From: Thoreauomyces humboldtii
Taxonomy: Eukaryota > Chytridiomycota > Chytridiomycetes > Spizellomycetales > Powellomycetaceae
NCBI GenBank assembly: GCA_027596035.1
Contig: JADGJA010000003.1
Coordinates: forward strand, 1 to 64,000
DNA: 64,000 bases
Reading direction: 5' to 3'
Made by a program: the position numbers and the translations under genes. Positions 45,928-56,670 of this stretch are shown here, piece after piece (position 1 is the stretch's first letter; each line of letters begins with the position of its first letter). The notes under the pieces are model-generated. The model was not told the origin of the DNA. It saw nothing but the letters and a program-made list of their open reading frames with translations, and did no database searches.

Positions 45928-46964
45928 ATTGTGTAAGAGAAAGAGAGAGCGACGGGGTTACACACAACAACTTCACCAGAGGCCCCTTCCCTTGCTCGAC
46001 GAGACTTACGCCAGGATGATGATGATGCGGGCGGAGAGAGCACGGGGAGAGAGAGCAGGGAGCAGGGAAAAGAAGGAACCCGCAAAACGCGAGACGACAG
46101 GGAGGGAGGGAAGGAGGCCTTGTTGTCGCACAGGATCGTCTAATGATAAAAAAGCCTCGAGGCTTCAAACACGACGACCCCTCCTCCCCGTGGCTCCCTC
46201 CTTCCATGCCCCTTGATTTCAGAGTCTGATGAGCGAGTGATGACGAAACCCCTCTGCCAAGAGACCGACAGCGGGCTGAACGGACCAGAAGAATATGCTT
46301 ACCTTCGTCGCTTCAACTTGATATGCAAAGGCCGCGGCCAGACCATTGTTTCCGATGCTAACCGGTGATCACGCTGACATACTAGAGACGCGAATCAAGG
46401 CCCACGCTCGTACTCCTCCGCTACTGCACATTGCCAGGCCTGAACTGACCTTATCTCATTCATACTGTTGGGCATCATGGCGGCCGCAAGTTCCCGCAAA
46501 CGGCCTTCGGGACGACTTTAGACAGCATCGACAGCCGCCCGTAATATCACCATGCGTTTGCGCTGCTTTCTTTTCTTGCTCTGGCCGAGTGGTCAAGGCG
46601 GTAGAGTCGATATCTCTGCCCACTTTCAAGTACAACTCGTCCAGACGTCCCATGCACCATGGTCCGTCGTGGATCCCTTCATACGCATCGTTTATGTTTA
46701 CGTGTTCAGCTTCTTCTGATTGAGCGGTGCACCGCATCCTTCGTCCCGACTTTCCAAGCATGCTGCCCCGGCGGCCAAGAGAGTCTAGCCTCTGGACACT
46801 CGCTTCGATTCGTAGCCGATTCGTAAACGATCACGCGCCCCCGCCGAGCACTCAGTGGCGCTACTTCTGTTCTGCCACAGGCACCTTCGTTGGCGAGACC
46901 CGCCGGCGGGCAATCGCATCATCAATGTATTGTAAGATCAGCATGCAAACAGGATCCCCATCCC

Positions 46965-47803
46965 TCAGTCCGCTACCAAGATCCACGAATCGAGATCGCC
47001 TACGTTCTCACCCCTCCCCACGGAAATATCTATGCTAGCGTAAACCCTCCATCCGATCGTCTCGAAAGCTTGGATCAGGCTCACGATGAACAGTCTCGTC
47101 GCCATGGTCTCCGTGCCCCCGGTAAACCAAGGCCGCCCGTAAACCTTGAACTCGGGGACGCCCTCGTACAGCCGCTGACTCTGCAGTCCGCCTGCCCATC
47201 TTGTTTTTATGGTACGAAGGATGGCGTCGGTGACCTCGACGGGAGCGTCGATGGACCGGATGCGATCGCTCATGTTGAAGGACACGGAGCAGAATCGGCG
47301 CGGAGAGGGTAGCACGTGTGTCCATCGAAGGATCCAGGTGTCTTTGTCATAAATTGACTGTGGGATCGAACGCATGGGTGTGTGTCAGATCATAACGCCA
47401 ACATCGGTTTTTTGAGCGTTCGTCATGTACGAACCTTGGAGACGTCCGTGGTGAGCGCCAGTTCCCATCCAACGTTGACTAGTGTGGCCATGACGGCCGT
47501 GGCGAGACGGCGGGACGGAACGGCGTCGGACCCGGATCCTCCCCACGGTCTTCCGCTGATCTTGAACTCCCAAGAACACGAGTACGGCTTTTCGTCCTGG
47601 ATTCTGTATCCGGTCGAGAGGATCGCTTGACGGATGAGGGCAATGTGGGTCTCGTGCAAGCCCATGGTACGCAGCCTGTCGCTTCCGTGGAGAGAGACGC
47701 AGCAGAGTAGAGGAGGGACCTGGGGCGGCGTGTCGGTTGGCGTTGCAATGGTAGGGCCATAGGCCGGCGGGCTAGCCTTTCCGATCTGACTAGTGGACAT
47801 CAT
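46965..47803 (-). CDS. Protein with two tandem copies of a basidiomycete unknown domain
   Basis: Two exons. Exon 1 (from 47803) has a Pro/Thr-rich N-terminus and domain copy 1: CVSLHGSDRLRTMGLHET...SWEFKISGRPWGG...RRLATAVMATLVNVGWELALTTDVSK. Exon 2, joined by donor GTACAT and acceptor GACAAAG, reads HTWILRWTHVLPSPRRF and then copy 2: SVSFNMSDRIRSIDAPVEV...PEFKVYGRPWFTG...TRLFIVSLIQAFETIGWRVYASIDIS. The two copies align well (SDR, EFK-x-x-GRPW, GW and D-x-S positions). I recall related domains, often followed by a DKDT...FR strand, in many basidiomycete hypothetical proteins. The start could be upstream (48010), though the extra residues look non-coding. A final exon beyond 46965 is possible. 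Function unknown. Confidence 0.65.
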
Positions 47804-48695
47804 GTTGAAGGTGATGGGAGAAGCGGGACAGAAGTTGCGTGTTGCCCTGGAGAGGAGATGAAGGTTGTCCCATTTTAAAGACCGGTGGGGATGCTTGTCA
47901 AGTTGGGAACAGGCCGCAAAGGTGCCGTCGACCGCCTGGGACCGACGCCAAGGATCCTGTGGGAGCGCTCTCAAAAAGACCTCAACCTCAACCATCCCGA
48001 GCAGCAGCACCGATCCTTGGCGTCGCGCAAGAGCGGACAGTCATGTATCGATACACGCACATACTGTACAGTACTGTATCATGGGCTGACGCAAGACCCA
48101 CTCATCCTCATCCGTCAAGCCATCCCTTCGCCTCCGGTGGTAACGGCTAGGGCAAGGGCAAAGCCTACCCATTACGGATACTACATTTTTCTAAGGGACT
48201 GATTCTCGCATACTGTACCGTATCGTATGTACACGCAGGTGGCATTCGAGGGAAACTGGGCGAAGGCCATCCTATCTGCAGAATCCTTTGTATTGTGATG
48301 AAGGAGCTCTGTCCCATCAGGTCGTCTACCAGATTGCCAGGTACAGAAAGGAGACGGCAACTGAGCGGCACAACCGCTACGGGAAAGCCTCTCCCCGTAT
48401 ACGGCTTCTGCAACGAGATGTCAACGGGGTTCAAACCGTCATCAGCCGCTCGTCGTTATCCTGCGAGAGTTCTGTCGACCCACGCGTGTGAGTGAGAGAG
48501 TGTACGAAATTGTATTTTTGCCTTTTCCCGTTCTGCCTGCCTTGCGTGTGGTTGTTGGCTGCATGACCCCAAGGCTTTGCCAAGGTTGGCCACCTTGCCC
48601 GTCTTGTACATTTCTTCATATCGACCGGTTCGTTCCATCTCTCCCCTCTCGTCCCCTCCCGAAGCCCAACGTCCATGCGATTTCATCTCCCCAAC
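47804..48695. other. Divergent promoter region with TACTGTA copies
   Basis: Between the tandem-domain gene (-) and the carbonic anhydrase gene (+). TACTGTA is at 48062-48068, 48072-48078 and 48211-48217; the first two form a near-palindromic TACTGTACAGTACTGTA. No gene seen. Confidence 0.5.
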
Positions 48696-49885
48696 ATGCT
48701 CACATCTAAACGTCACGACGCGGTCGTCCACGGCGATGACTCACGAACAGCGCGCAACTCCATATGTGAGAGATGAGAACGGGTGGACGGAGCGTCGCGG
48801 GTCAGAGCTCACACCTGCTTCCGCTGCCTTTCCACAGCCGACGAAGGACGGCCTTTCATCAGTATTGAGAACTTGCTCGCAAACAACAAAGAATGTGAGG
48901 GGAAACCTTCGCCCTCCCGCGGCAAAGGCGAAGACGGCCTGGAGTAGCTCATCATCGTCTGTTGATAGGGGCATCGGAGATGTCGCAGGAGCGACCCGGA
49001 TTCTTCCCCAAGCTTGCCGAGATGCAAGCACCTGAAGGTGCGCGGTCCCAGCAACCAACAGTCCATCGCATGAGCGGACGGCATCGATACCTAGTGCTGG
49101 ATGACTGACGACGGATCTCTGCACATAGTCCTATGGATCGGATGCTCTGACTCGCGCGTACCCGCCAACCAGCTCTTGAAGCTGCTTCCGGGTGAAGTCT
49201 TCGTGCACCGGTGAGGGGACGGGATGGAATCGGCACAGGACCGTGCTTGCGACAAAGGAGACTTATCGTTCAACTTGGGGACAGAAACATCGCCAACGTC
49301 ATCCCCCACAGCGACATGAACTCCCACAGCGTCCTCCAGTACGCCATCGATGTCCTCAAGGTCAAGCACGTCATCGTATGTGGCCATTACGGATGCGGAG
49401 GCGTGGCGGCTGCACTCTCCAACGAGCAGTACGGACTCGTGGACTACTGGATCCGCCCGGGTGAGGAGTGCACGCGTGGCTTGCTTGGACGGTGAAATCG
49501 GTTTGACTGACGGTCAGCTTGGGCATGCAATAGTCAAAGATCTGTACACCCAGCACGAAGCTGAGCTCGGCAAGCTCACGCACGCTGACAAGTGCGACCG
49601 CCTTGTGGAGCTCAACGTTGAATGCTCGGTCAACGCCGTGTCACACTCGAGCGTGGTGCAGAACGCCTGGGCCCGAGGCCAGAAGTTGGCCATTTATGGT
49701 GAGCACATGAGCCGGATACACGGGGAGTCCCTGCAGGATCGTGTATTGATGGAACCTTCCACTCCTCCAAAGGTTGGTGCTATCGTCTTTCCGACGGCAT
49801 TCTTAACGATCTCCACATCAAAGTGTCGTCGCCTACCGACGTGTCTGGCGTCTTCCGGGTCGGGTCCCCGACCAGCTCCAAATGA
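48696..49885 (+). CDS. Beta-carbonic anhydrase
   Basis: Seven exons with small introns. Start at 48696 is chosen because only this frame splices in phase (48765|48838) to [19 protein letters not shown]. Intron 48895-48968 restores the Trp of NNKEW and leads to [15 protein letters not shown]. Next comes [28 protein letters not shown], containing the first zinc Cys and the Asp-Ser-Arg pair. A later exon has [20 protein letters not shown] and [10 protein letters not shown], supplying the zinc His and second Cys. All catalytic residues are present. The C-terminus is [14 protein letters not shown] followed by a stop at 49883-49885. The enzyme interconverts CO2 and bicarbonate; in fungi it feeds adenylate cyclase signalling and carboxylases. 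Nce103/Can2 is the family reference. Confidence 0.92.
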
Positions 49886-50723
49886 GCAGACAAGTCATCC
49901 TCGAGCGCTGGATAGCCGCACATAGCAATACCCGCACATCCAGACCCTTCCCTGTAGTTTACACGTCCATCGACAGGAGGATCCCCTTGCCTCCCTCCTC
50001 CCTGTTCCTCTTCCCTTCGTCAAAAGGTTGATTCATGATATTTCATGAGCACACAGTAGTCATCGGCATACAGTCTGAGGTTTTTACATACACGAAGCTC
50101 GCTGGCAACATCTTGGTGAAGGATCGATGTCGTAGCCCCTCGCTTCGCTCGGGGCATACCACAAAAGCCTTCCAAAGTGGGTTTGGCGATGATAGTGCGC
50201 GAGCCAGGCCGGAGTCAGGCGGGAGCCAGGACCTGCAGGTTCCTGTCGAAGTGCGTCCGGAGTCCGGGAGTCCGGACATGTTTTCGACAGCGGTAGTGCT
50301 CCTCGTGTGTAGCCCCGGAGTCAGGAGCACCGGAGGCCGCAATTTCGATCCGTGGTCCCGGAGGAAAGGAGCGAGTCTAAAAAGTACAACACACCCAAAA
50401 CCCTTCCGTTCAGAGAAAAAACAGCACACTCACACACAAAAGATTCGGCGTCTCTGCGTGCACTGCACGAATCTCGCGATTCACAGCTGTTGCCTGCCCA
50501 ACACACTGCCTGTGTATCCCACTGCCAGACTGCAGACCGCTATCCGCAAGAGACACCGCAAGAGACACCCTTCGAGTCTTTCTCCTCTGTGCAGTACCCG
50601 AGAGCGGCATCGGAAGAGGGAGTCAAGAGAGTGAAGAACCACGAGTACCCTCGTCCGGCACTTCATTCCTACCTACACTCGTGCCGCCTCCTACTTCACG
50701 GCATTTCTGACCAAGTCTGCGCC
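49886..50723. other. Intergenic, inverted repeat near 50255-50277
   Basis: Contains GTCCGGA...TCCGGAC arms (50255-50261 and 50271-50277) within a cluster of GGAGTC/GGAGCC repeats from about 50205 to 50335. No gene recognised; promoter of the downstream MFS gene. Confidence 0.45.
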
Positions 50724-52447
50724 ATGTCGGACGCAGCGGCTCCACAGGTAGCTCCTAGATTCAGATGGATGCTGGTGGCCCTTTTTTCGCTTCTGAACTT
50801 CTCAAACGCATGGAATTGGTAAAAACAAGAAAAAAAGAATTCTCTCCGAGGTGTTCTTCACTCGTCTTCCCTGACAATGGATGTTTCTGCAGGTCCGCAT
50901 ACGCTGGCGACAGTCCCAACTCAGCTTTGTATTATGAGGTCAAAACCTCTGCCGTCACCTGGTTCAGTCTGGTGTTCATGGCGGTGTTCGTACCGTTTAC
51001 GTTTGCCAGGTGAGCTCGTTCGTGCCGTCAGAGCATCTTTTGAAAGTGAAACCAACGGTTCGCACGCAGTTCCTGGGTCCTCGATGGATACGGCATAAGG
51101 CAGGGTCTTATGGTGGGACTCTTTCTCAACGGGGCCGGTGCCATCGTGCGGTACCTCTCCTGCTTCATCGATGGTTCGATTGCCGGTCGTTACGCTGTCG
51201 CGTTTGTCGGCCAGACAATCTCGGCCGCCGCCCAGCCTTTCATTCTGAATGCTGCTCCCAAGATCGCCAACATCTGGTTCGGACCCTCCGAGCGAACCCT
51301 GGCGGACGCCGTGATGAACTTGGCCAATCCTATCGGTGCGGCAGTCGCTCTGGTCGTCGGCCCCATAGTCATCGATTCCACACCCTCCAATCTCCCGCCG
51401 TCCTTACTGGTAGCCATGATCGTCTCGTTGGCGCCATTCCCGTTTGCCCCATTCATCTTCAAGAACCGCGTCGTTGCCACATCGCCAACGGCTCAGGTTA
51501 ACCACGTAGACGGGTCGTCGTCCGCAAAAGGGAGAGACGTATCGCTGGAACACATAGCAGGTGGTGGTCGGCTGGCACCCTCCTCCTCCTCCTCCTCCTC
51601 CTTAGCCCTCATGTCCACCGGCACGGCGGCAACGGGTCAGACCGACCCGGAGACGCAAAACAGGATCCAACCCGCCGTTCCTTCCCCGCCGCAAGCCAAC
51701 ATTCCCTTCCGCGTCGCATGCCAAAATCTGGCTCACAACCGCGATTACCTCTTGCTCTGCGGTTCGTTCGGCCTCGCCATCGGTATTTTCAACACCCTCG
51801 TATCTGAGATCTCCTATCTCGCGGACGAGACCGGATACACGTCGGACGAGGCAGGCTACCTAGGATTCGGAGCGATCATCGTGGGCATCGTCGGATCGCT
51901 CATCGCCTCCGTGGCTCTCGACAAGTCGGAACGACTCCCAAGGTACTTTGGCCCGCCAGGATCCGGCTCCCCGCACGCCAAGGTCTTCCGACACGCGTAC
52001 CTGTTCGCCATCGTAGCCCTCGTCGGGTTCGCCATCTGCACCCGGCCCAACGTCTTCGCCCTGCTCATGCTCTTCAGCTGTCTGTTCGGACTGGGCGCCT
52101 TCGCCGTCTTGCCGACCAGCTTGGAGCTGGGCGTCGAGATCACCTACGACCTCGCGGGCGAGGCGGTCGCCACGGGTGGCATGTGGAGCGCTGGACAGAT
52201 CTGCGGTCTGGTCATGGCGGTCGTGACGGACGGCATCAGGAGCGCCAGAGGCGCCGACGTCGTGAAAGGGTACGAGGTCTGGATCATGCCTGCGGTGGGC
52301 GTGGTGGGCATCGTTCTGGGGTGGATGGTCAAGGTCGACTCAAGGAGGGTCAAAGCGGAGCAGACCCGGGCCGAGAACAGTGCCAGGAGCTTGGACACTG
52401 CGCCGTCCGCTTTGGAGCTGTCACAAGGCGGGACGGACCAAAAGTGA
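50724..52447 (+). CDS. MFS transporter, FLVCR-like
   Basis: Three exons. The first ends at NAWN-Trp with donor GTAAAA; the second starts SAYAGDSPNSALYYEV; the third after CGCACGCAG reads SWVLDGYGIRQGLMVGLFLNGAGAI. The protein has twelve predicted TM helices. WFSLVFMAVFVPFTF, then W-x-L-D-x-Y-G-x-R, and GQTISAAAQPFILNAAPKIANIWFGPSERTLA are the strongest family markers: this order is that of FLVCR-type heme/choline/solute carriers. A polySer run (51586-51603) and disordered insertion sit in the central cytosolic loop. A long C-terminal cytosolic tail follows the last helix. The substrate is not predictable; animal relatives transport choline or heme. Confidence 0.75.
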
Positions 52448-52564
52448 AATCCCTGAAACATCATGTCCGAATACAGCGGCCTCCCCATTTTGTATAGATT
52501 TCTAGATTCTGGTGCCACCTAATGACAAGCCACTTCTTCCGTCGGGAATGGACTATTCTGCTAT

Positions 52565-54609
52565 TCAATACGTCGGGAATGTTACATCGACATCCCTCGC
52601 CCACGCCTCAAGTCCGCCAACAACATCTACAATGCCCTTCATTCCCATCCCTCGGAGCGCTTGAACAGCCAACTGGGAATCATTCCCGCGTCGACAGAGA
52701 ACAAAAACTTCCGGCGGCGACATCGACATCAGCTTCGGCGATCTAAGGAGAAGGGGTTGGATAAAATGCTCGTACCTGGAAGTCGCGATTGATCCGGGAC
52801 ATTCGCCGCCTCTTTTATCTCGGACAATCGCCGATCAAGCTCAAGTAAAGGCACGTCTGAGGGACAGCAGGAGAAAGACATTAGGATACAGCGAGCAAAG
52901 AGCAGCCGGAGAGAGTAGGCGGTCCATACTGATAGAGTCGGGAAGGGCGCATATCGCGAACTGAATCTTTTCGCGCACGTCCAGGAGAACGTGTGGCTTT
53001 GAGCGAAGCGCAGCGTAACCCTGAGTTTTCGATGGAAGCGATCGGTGTGCGTTCCACAGATATACAGATACAGATCACGGACAATGTTCTCCTTCCTCTC
53101 CGCACCTTTGCTGTAATCCTCTCGCTGTCGTCCAACAGCTTTAGGCCGTGAGACTTGTCGTCGGCGCCCGCACCGCAGAACTGCACATAATCGATCAGTT
53201 CGGTGACGGTCGGTTCGTCGCCGCACACGGCACATGTGGATCTGCGCCCGCGCAGTCGGATGGTGCGGAATGTGCCGTCGGTCGCGTCGAATATGAGAAG
53301 CTTCTGGGAGAAGCTTGCTAGGAGGACCGAGGAGATCGTGGAACGTGACGATGAGACGCTATGTTGCAGGGAGAACCCCGATGTGGTCAGCTTTACCGCC
53401 GATCCCGCTAGCTATCTTGATAACTTCGAGTGCCTGCATGCAGCCGATGATGCCCGGCACTGGACCGAGAGAGAGAGAGCGGGTGAGCAAATACTTGAGC
53501 AAATTAAAAACTCTGAACAGATGGCCTCTACCTACGCCTACGACGCCGCCATCGCTGCAGTTCGTAACTGTCTCTGGCGGGGGAGGACTCGGAAATATGC
53601 AACGATAGCACGGCCCTCCTTCGTGATTGTAGACCGTAAGCTAGTGCCAAGAAGGTTTCGACAGACGTCAGCGCCTGCTGACATCGCTAGGTTTCTACTG
53701 ATCAGCAGACTAACCTGCCCGTCCATCCTCAAGGCGCTGCCCGAGATCAATGTCTTCTTAAGCAGGACGCATGCGTCGTTCAAAAGATATCGGGTCGCCA
53801 CGTTGTCGGTCGCGTCCACAATGTAGTCCCATCTGAGGGGCGACCGCCATCATAGGGTTTGAACGGTTCGCGCATATCAGGCGTCTTGTCAGAATCCACC
53901 ACTCACGGGCTCAAAGTTTCCATAGCGTTTCCGCTGTCCAGCAAGAGGTTGTACGCCACACATTCGCAGAGGGAAGACAGTCTACGATGTGTCACGGGAA
54001 GCCGACGATATGAGCATCGCATCCTACCACATACGCGTTCTACGCCAGTAGAGTGGGATGCAAACCTGTTCACAGTCTCCCGCGCTGACTCGGCCTTCAA
54101 AACTCCGACCTTTGTCTCGTCGTGGATGATCTGTCTCTGAAGGTTGCTGGCCTCCACCTCGTCGTAATCGACGATGCCTATCCGTCCGATACCGGCAGCG
54201 GCAAGGTACATGATGGCTGGAGCGCCGAGACCACCGGCTCCCACGACCAGTACGGACGCATTGCGGAGACTGAGCTGACCTTGTATCCAGAAGGTTGGGC
54301 AAGATAAGAAAGTGTTGAACTTTGGGAAACAGGGAGGGACCAGTGGAGGGTCGCACCGGGTACACCGATTTCCGGGACCAGAAGCTGGCGACTGAATCGT
54401 GATATTTCGGCATTGCTGAGGGACTCCTTCTTGGCCTCGGCGGAGGTTGGAGTTTGAGGCGAGGGTCGTACGGTTGACTCTGAGGCGCGAGCAGGTGCGT
54501 TCGCGGCAGCAACGGCAGCTTTTAATGCTGCGTTCTCGCTGCGCAAAGCGGATAACTCTGCGAGAAGGTTGGAAGTTGCCATATCAGTGGTCGGTGCTGC
54601 CGTTGCCAT
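52565..54609 (-). CDS. UBA4: Uba4, E1-like sulfur carrier-activating enzyme with rhodanese domain
   Basis: A multi-exon gene. An Ala/Ser-rich N-terminal coiled coil precedes [17 protein letters not shown] and, across an intron, [41 protein letters not shown], the ThiF/MoeB ATP-binding core. [18 protein letters not shown] and [27 protein letters not shown] follow, including the zinc CxxC pair and the catalytic Cys segment. [14 protein letters not shown] comes after the next intron. The C-terminal rhodanese domain has [21 protein letters not shown] and the active-site loop [12 protein letters not shown], then [11 protein letters not shown]. Uba4 adenylates and thiolates Urm1 for tRNA wobble thiolation and protein urmylation. 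It ends 118 bp from the convergent MFS gene. Several introns are short and placed by eye. Confidence 0.9.
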
Positions 54610-54933
54610 TGCTGTTCGACCGTCTCCAGCGACTCCATCTCTGCTTCAAGTGCGAATCGGAAGTGTCACGAAGTCACACGAGGAAAGGACGCGATGTTTT
54701 GAGAAAGTCCAACACCCCGGACAAAAAACCACGGCACATATCAATGAGCAACACACTCGGGATAACGCTAAACTATGGTGTCATATTTACAAGGAAAAGA
54801 TAGGGTGAAAGTACAAAGCGAGGAAAAGGGAAATCGAAACTCAAGTCAAGGGGGATATCTGGGTATACGGGTGGGTGATCAAGCAACGATGCAAAGTTTT
54901 GTAGGTCCGAAAAGAGGCGATGTACACACAGAG
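54610..54933. other. Intergenic, tandem minus-strand genes
   Basis: Upstream of UBA4 and downstream of the unknown basic protein gene. No motif or gene recognised. Confidence 0.4.
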
Positions 54934-56670
54934 CTAGATTCCGCTGCTTCGCTTTTCAGGCTTGCCGACGACGGGCGGGCTGCGTCCACCGATCCTGACG
55001 TCGACGATCATTTCCTGCTGGAAAGCGTGGTCGGCCTTCGGAAACGTGGCCGACTTCTCGGCAGCCGCAGCTGCCGGGTAAAACTCGGACTCGCGCCTCC
55101 GCGAGCGCTTTGCCGGATCCTCCAAGAGAAACGTCCGTTTGAAGAAGCGCCAGACACTTCTCCCGGTGCTGCTCCCGTTCCGCTTGGTAGCCTGGCTACT
55201 GATGCTGGATTGGCTACCGTTCGACATGGTGTAGGTAGGGAGGGTGGCAGAAGATGTCTTGCTGCGAAGGAACCGGCGAGGGAAGCTAAAGCGACCAGAC
55301 TTCTCGGACTCGCCAGTCGAAACAGGACGAGGGCCGGAACTGGAGAAGGGGCGGACAGGAAGGTCCACGCTAGGTGGGCACGTTGCCATAGCGGAGTTGA
55401 GCGATAGGAGAGATGGCTTTCGTTTGGCGCCTGCGACGGCTGCAAGAACTGGGTTTCGCATGGGTTCGGATCCCTTGAGCGCCAACGCCAGGGCCGCGGA
55501 CGAGAACTCCAACTCCTTCCGCAAAGGGGATTTGCCGTGACCGATGGACTTGCCGGCAGCAAGCCTGGCAAGACGCTTCCGATTGTTTTTGCGTGCGACG
55601 GTTACGGGGCTTGGCGTCTTCTTGACGGGCGCGGTGATCACCGGAGGTCTCAAAGCGCTGGCGACAGATGCCACTGGCGCAGCCGGCGGTGACGAAGGGC
55701 ATGTCAGCTCTCCCGCAAGCGTGTTGACCGCGTCGCTCCTCCATGGTGCCGAGGTGGACTCACTGGCCAGAATCCCGGCCAGAGGTTGCGAGGCCGATCC
55801 GCCAAGCTCGGAAAGCGACGCGACACCTGGGTGAATGGACTGGATATGCAGCATCAGGTTCGCGATACACATGCGCGAAGCCGACGATCGCTTGGGATCC
55901 ATCATCTTCACGTGGCCGGCCGCATAGATTGCTTGCTCCAACGTCAGGGACAGGCGAGGCCGCTGATTCTTGGAGAGGCTGGAGTGCCGCTGAGGGCTCG
56001 CGGGATGTCGCTCCGGGTTCGGCGGGGCCGCCATCGGTACTGGCACATCGACGGGGCTAGCAGTGTTGACTCGATCCAGCTGTAGTTGCTCCTTCGCTTG
56101 CTCCTCCGAGTCGGCATCGAGCCACGATTCGGAAGCTTGGATGACGGACGGATGGATCTTGGAAGAATATCGCCATGAAACTCGAGTGGGGGCAACGGCC
56201 GACGAATGACGATGAAGACGCTTCTTGGGAACGGTGCGAACATCGAGTTGAACCTTGATGTACAGCGGTAGCGGAGACACGCTCCTGCTCCTGCGGATGG
56301 GCCGCGGAGGCTCATCATCGCTCTCGTCAAACAAGACAACAACGCTCCTGGGCTGCCGCCCTCGAACGCCGTCCTTCCATACGGACAGACTCCTGCTGCG
56401 ACGTTTCGCGACCGTCTTTGGCCGATCGATGGAGAGGGTATCGTGGGCAAGGGACGTCGTGGCTGCCATCTTCTTGACGGAAGCGGGAAGGGACCAAAAT
56501 TGCGGATAGGATACGGACGACCTCTGAGATGGAGAGACTGACGACAGGGTGGACAAGGGTCGGCGTTCGTCCATGCGTCCTTTGCGCTGAGAGTTGTGGG
56601 GATTGTTTTGGTGAATGATCTGGGGTTGCTTGACCGAGTGCTGCAAGATGGGGAAAGTCGGTGCAGGCAT
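54934..56670 (-). CDS. Unknown basic, largely disordered protein (578 aa)
   Basis: A single long open frame. Composition is rich in Ser, Pro, Arg and Ala, with clustered basic/Ser runs (AKRRSRSLSVWKDG, IRRSRSVSPLPLY) that look like phosphorylation and nuclear-localisation patches. One predicted helical island (LSLTLEQAIYAAGHVKMMDP...MCIANLMLHIQSIH) is the only candidate folded element. The C-terminal 120 residues are again basic (SFPRRFLRSK, VWRFFKRTFLLEDPAKRSRRRESEF). No TM helix, signal peptide or catalytic motif. Length and codon pattern support a real gene; the role is not predictable. Confidence 0.65.
   Translation of the reverse strand: MPAPTFPILQHSVKQPQIIHQNNPHNSQRKGRMDERRPLSTLSSVSPSQRSSVSYPQFWSLPASVKKMAATTSLAHDTLSIDRPKTVAKRRSRSLSVWKDGVRGRQPRSVVVLFDESDDEPPRPIRRSRSVSPLPLYIKVQLDVRTVPKKRLHRHSSAVAPTRVSWRYSSKIHPSVIQASESWLDADSEEQAKEQLQLDRVNTASPVDVPVPMAAPPNPERHPASPQRHSSLSKNQRPRLSLTLEQAIYAAGHVKMMDPKRSSASRMCIANLMLHIQSIHPGVASLSELGGSASQPLAGILASESTSAPWRSDAVNTLAGELTCPSSPPAAPVASVASALRPPVITAPVKKTPSPVTVARKNNRKRLARLAAGKSIGHGKSPLRKELEFSSAALALALKGSEPMRNPVLAAVAGAKRKPSLLSLNSAMATCPPSVDLPVRPFSSSGPRPVSTGESEKSGRFSFPRRFLRSKTSSATLPTYTMSNGSQSSISSQATKRNGSSTGRSVWRFFKRTFLLEDPAKRSRRRESEFYPAAAAAEKSATFPKADHAFQQEMIVDVRIGGRSPPVVGKPEKRSSGI

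Larger units (their letters stand above)
45435..46964. other. Upstream region of chitin synthase with low-complexity DNA
   Basis: Holds a GA microsatellite and two G-quadruplex motifs (entered separately), plus a tRNA-like 5' half near 46574-46605. Open frames through the GA/G-rich part are low complexity. No convincing gene. Confidence 0.5.

Noticed and set aside
45797..46216. Open frames through the GA/G-rich region
   Set aside because: Low-complexity Arg/Glu/Gly translation of simple repeats; not a gene.
46570..46620. Candidate complete tRNA-Ser/Leu gene
   Set aside because: Only the 5' half fits; position 33 is not T in the best loop, and no T-arm or matching acceptor 3' strand is present.
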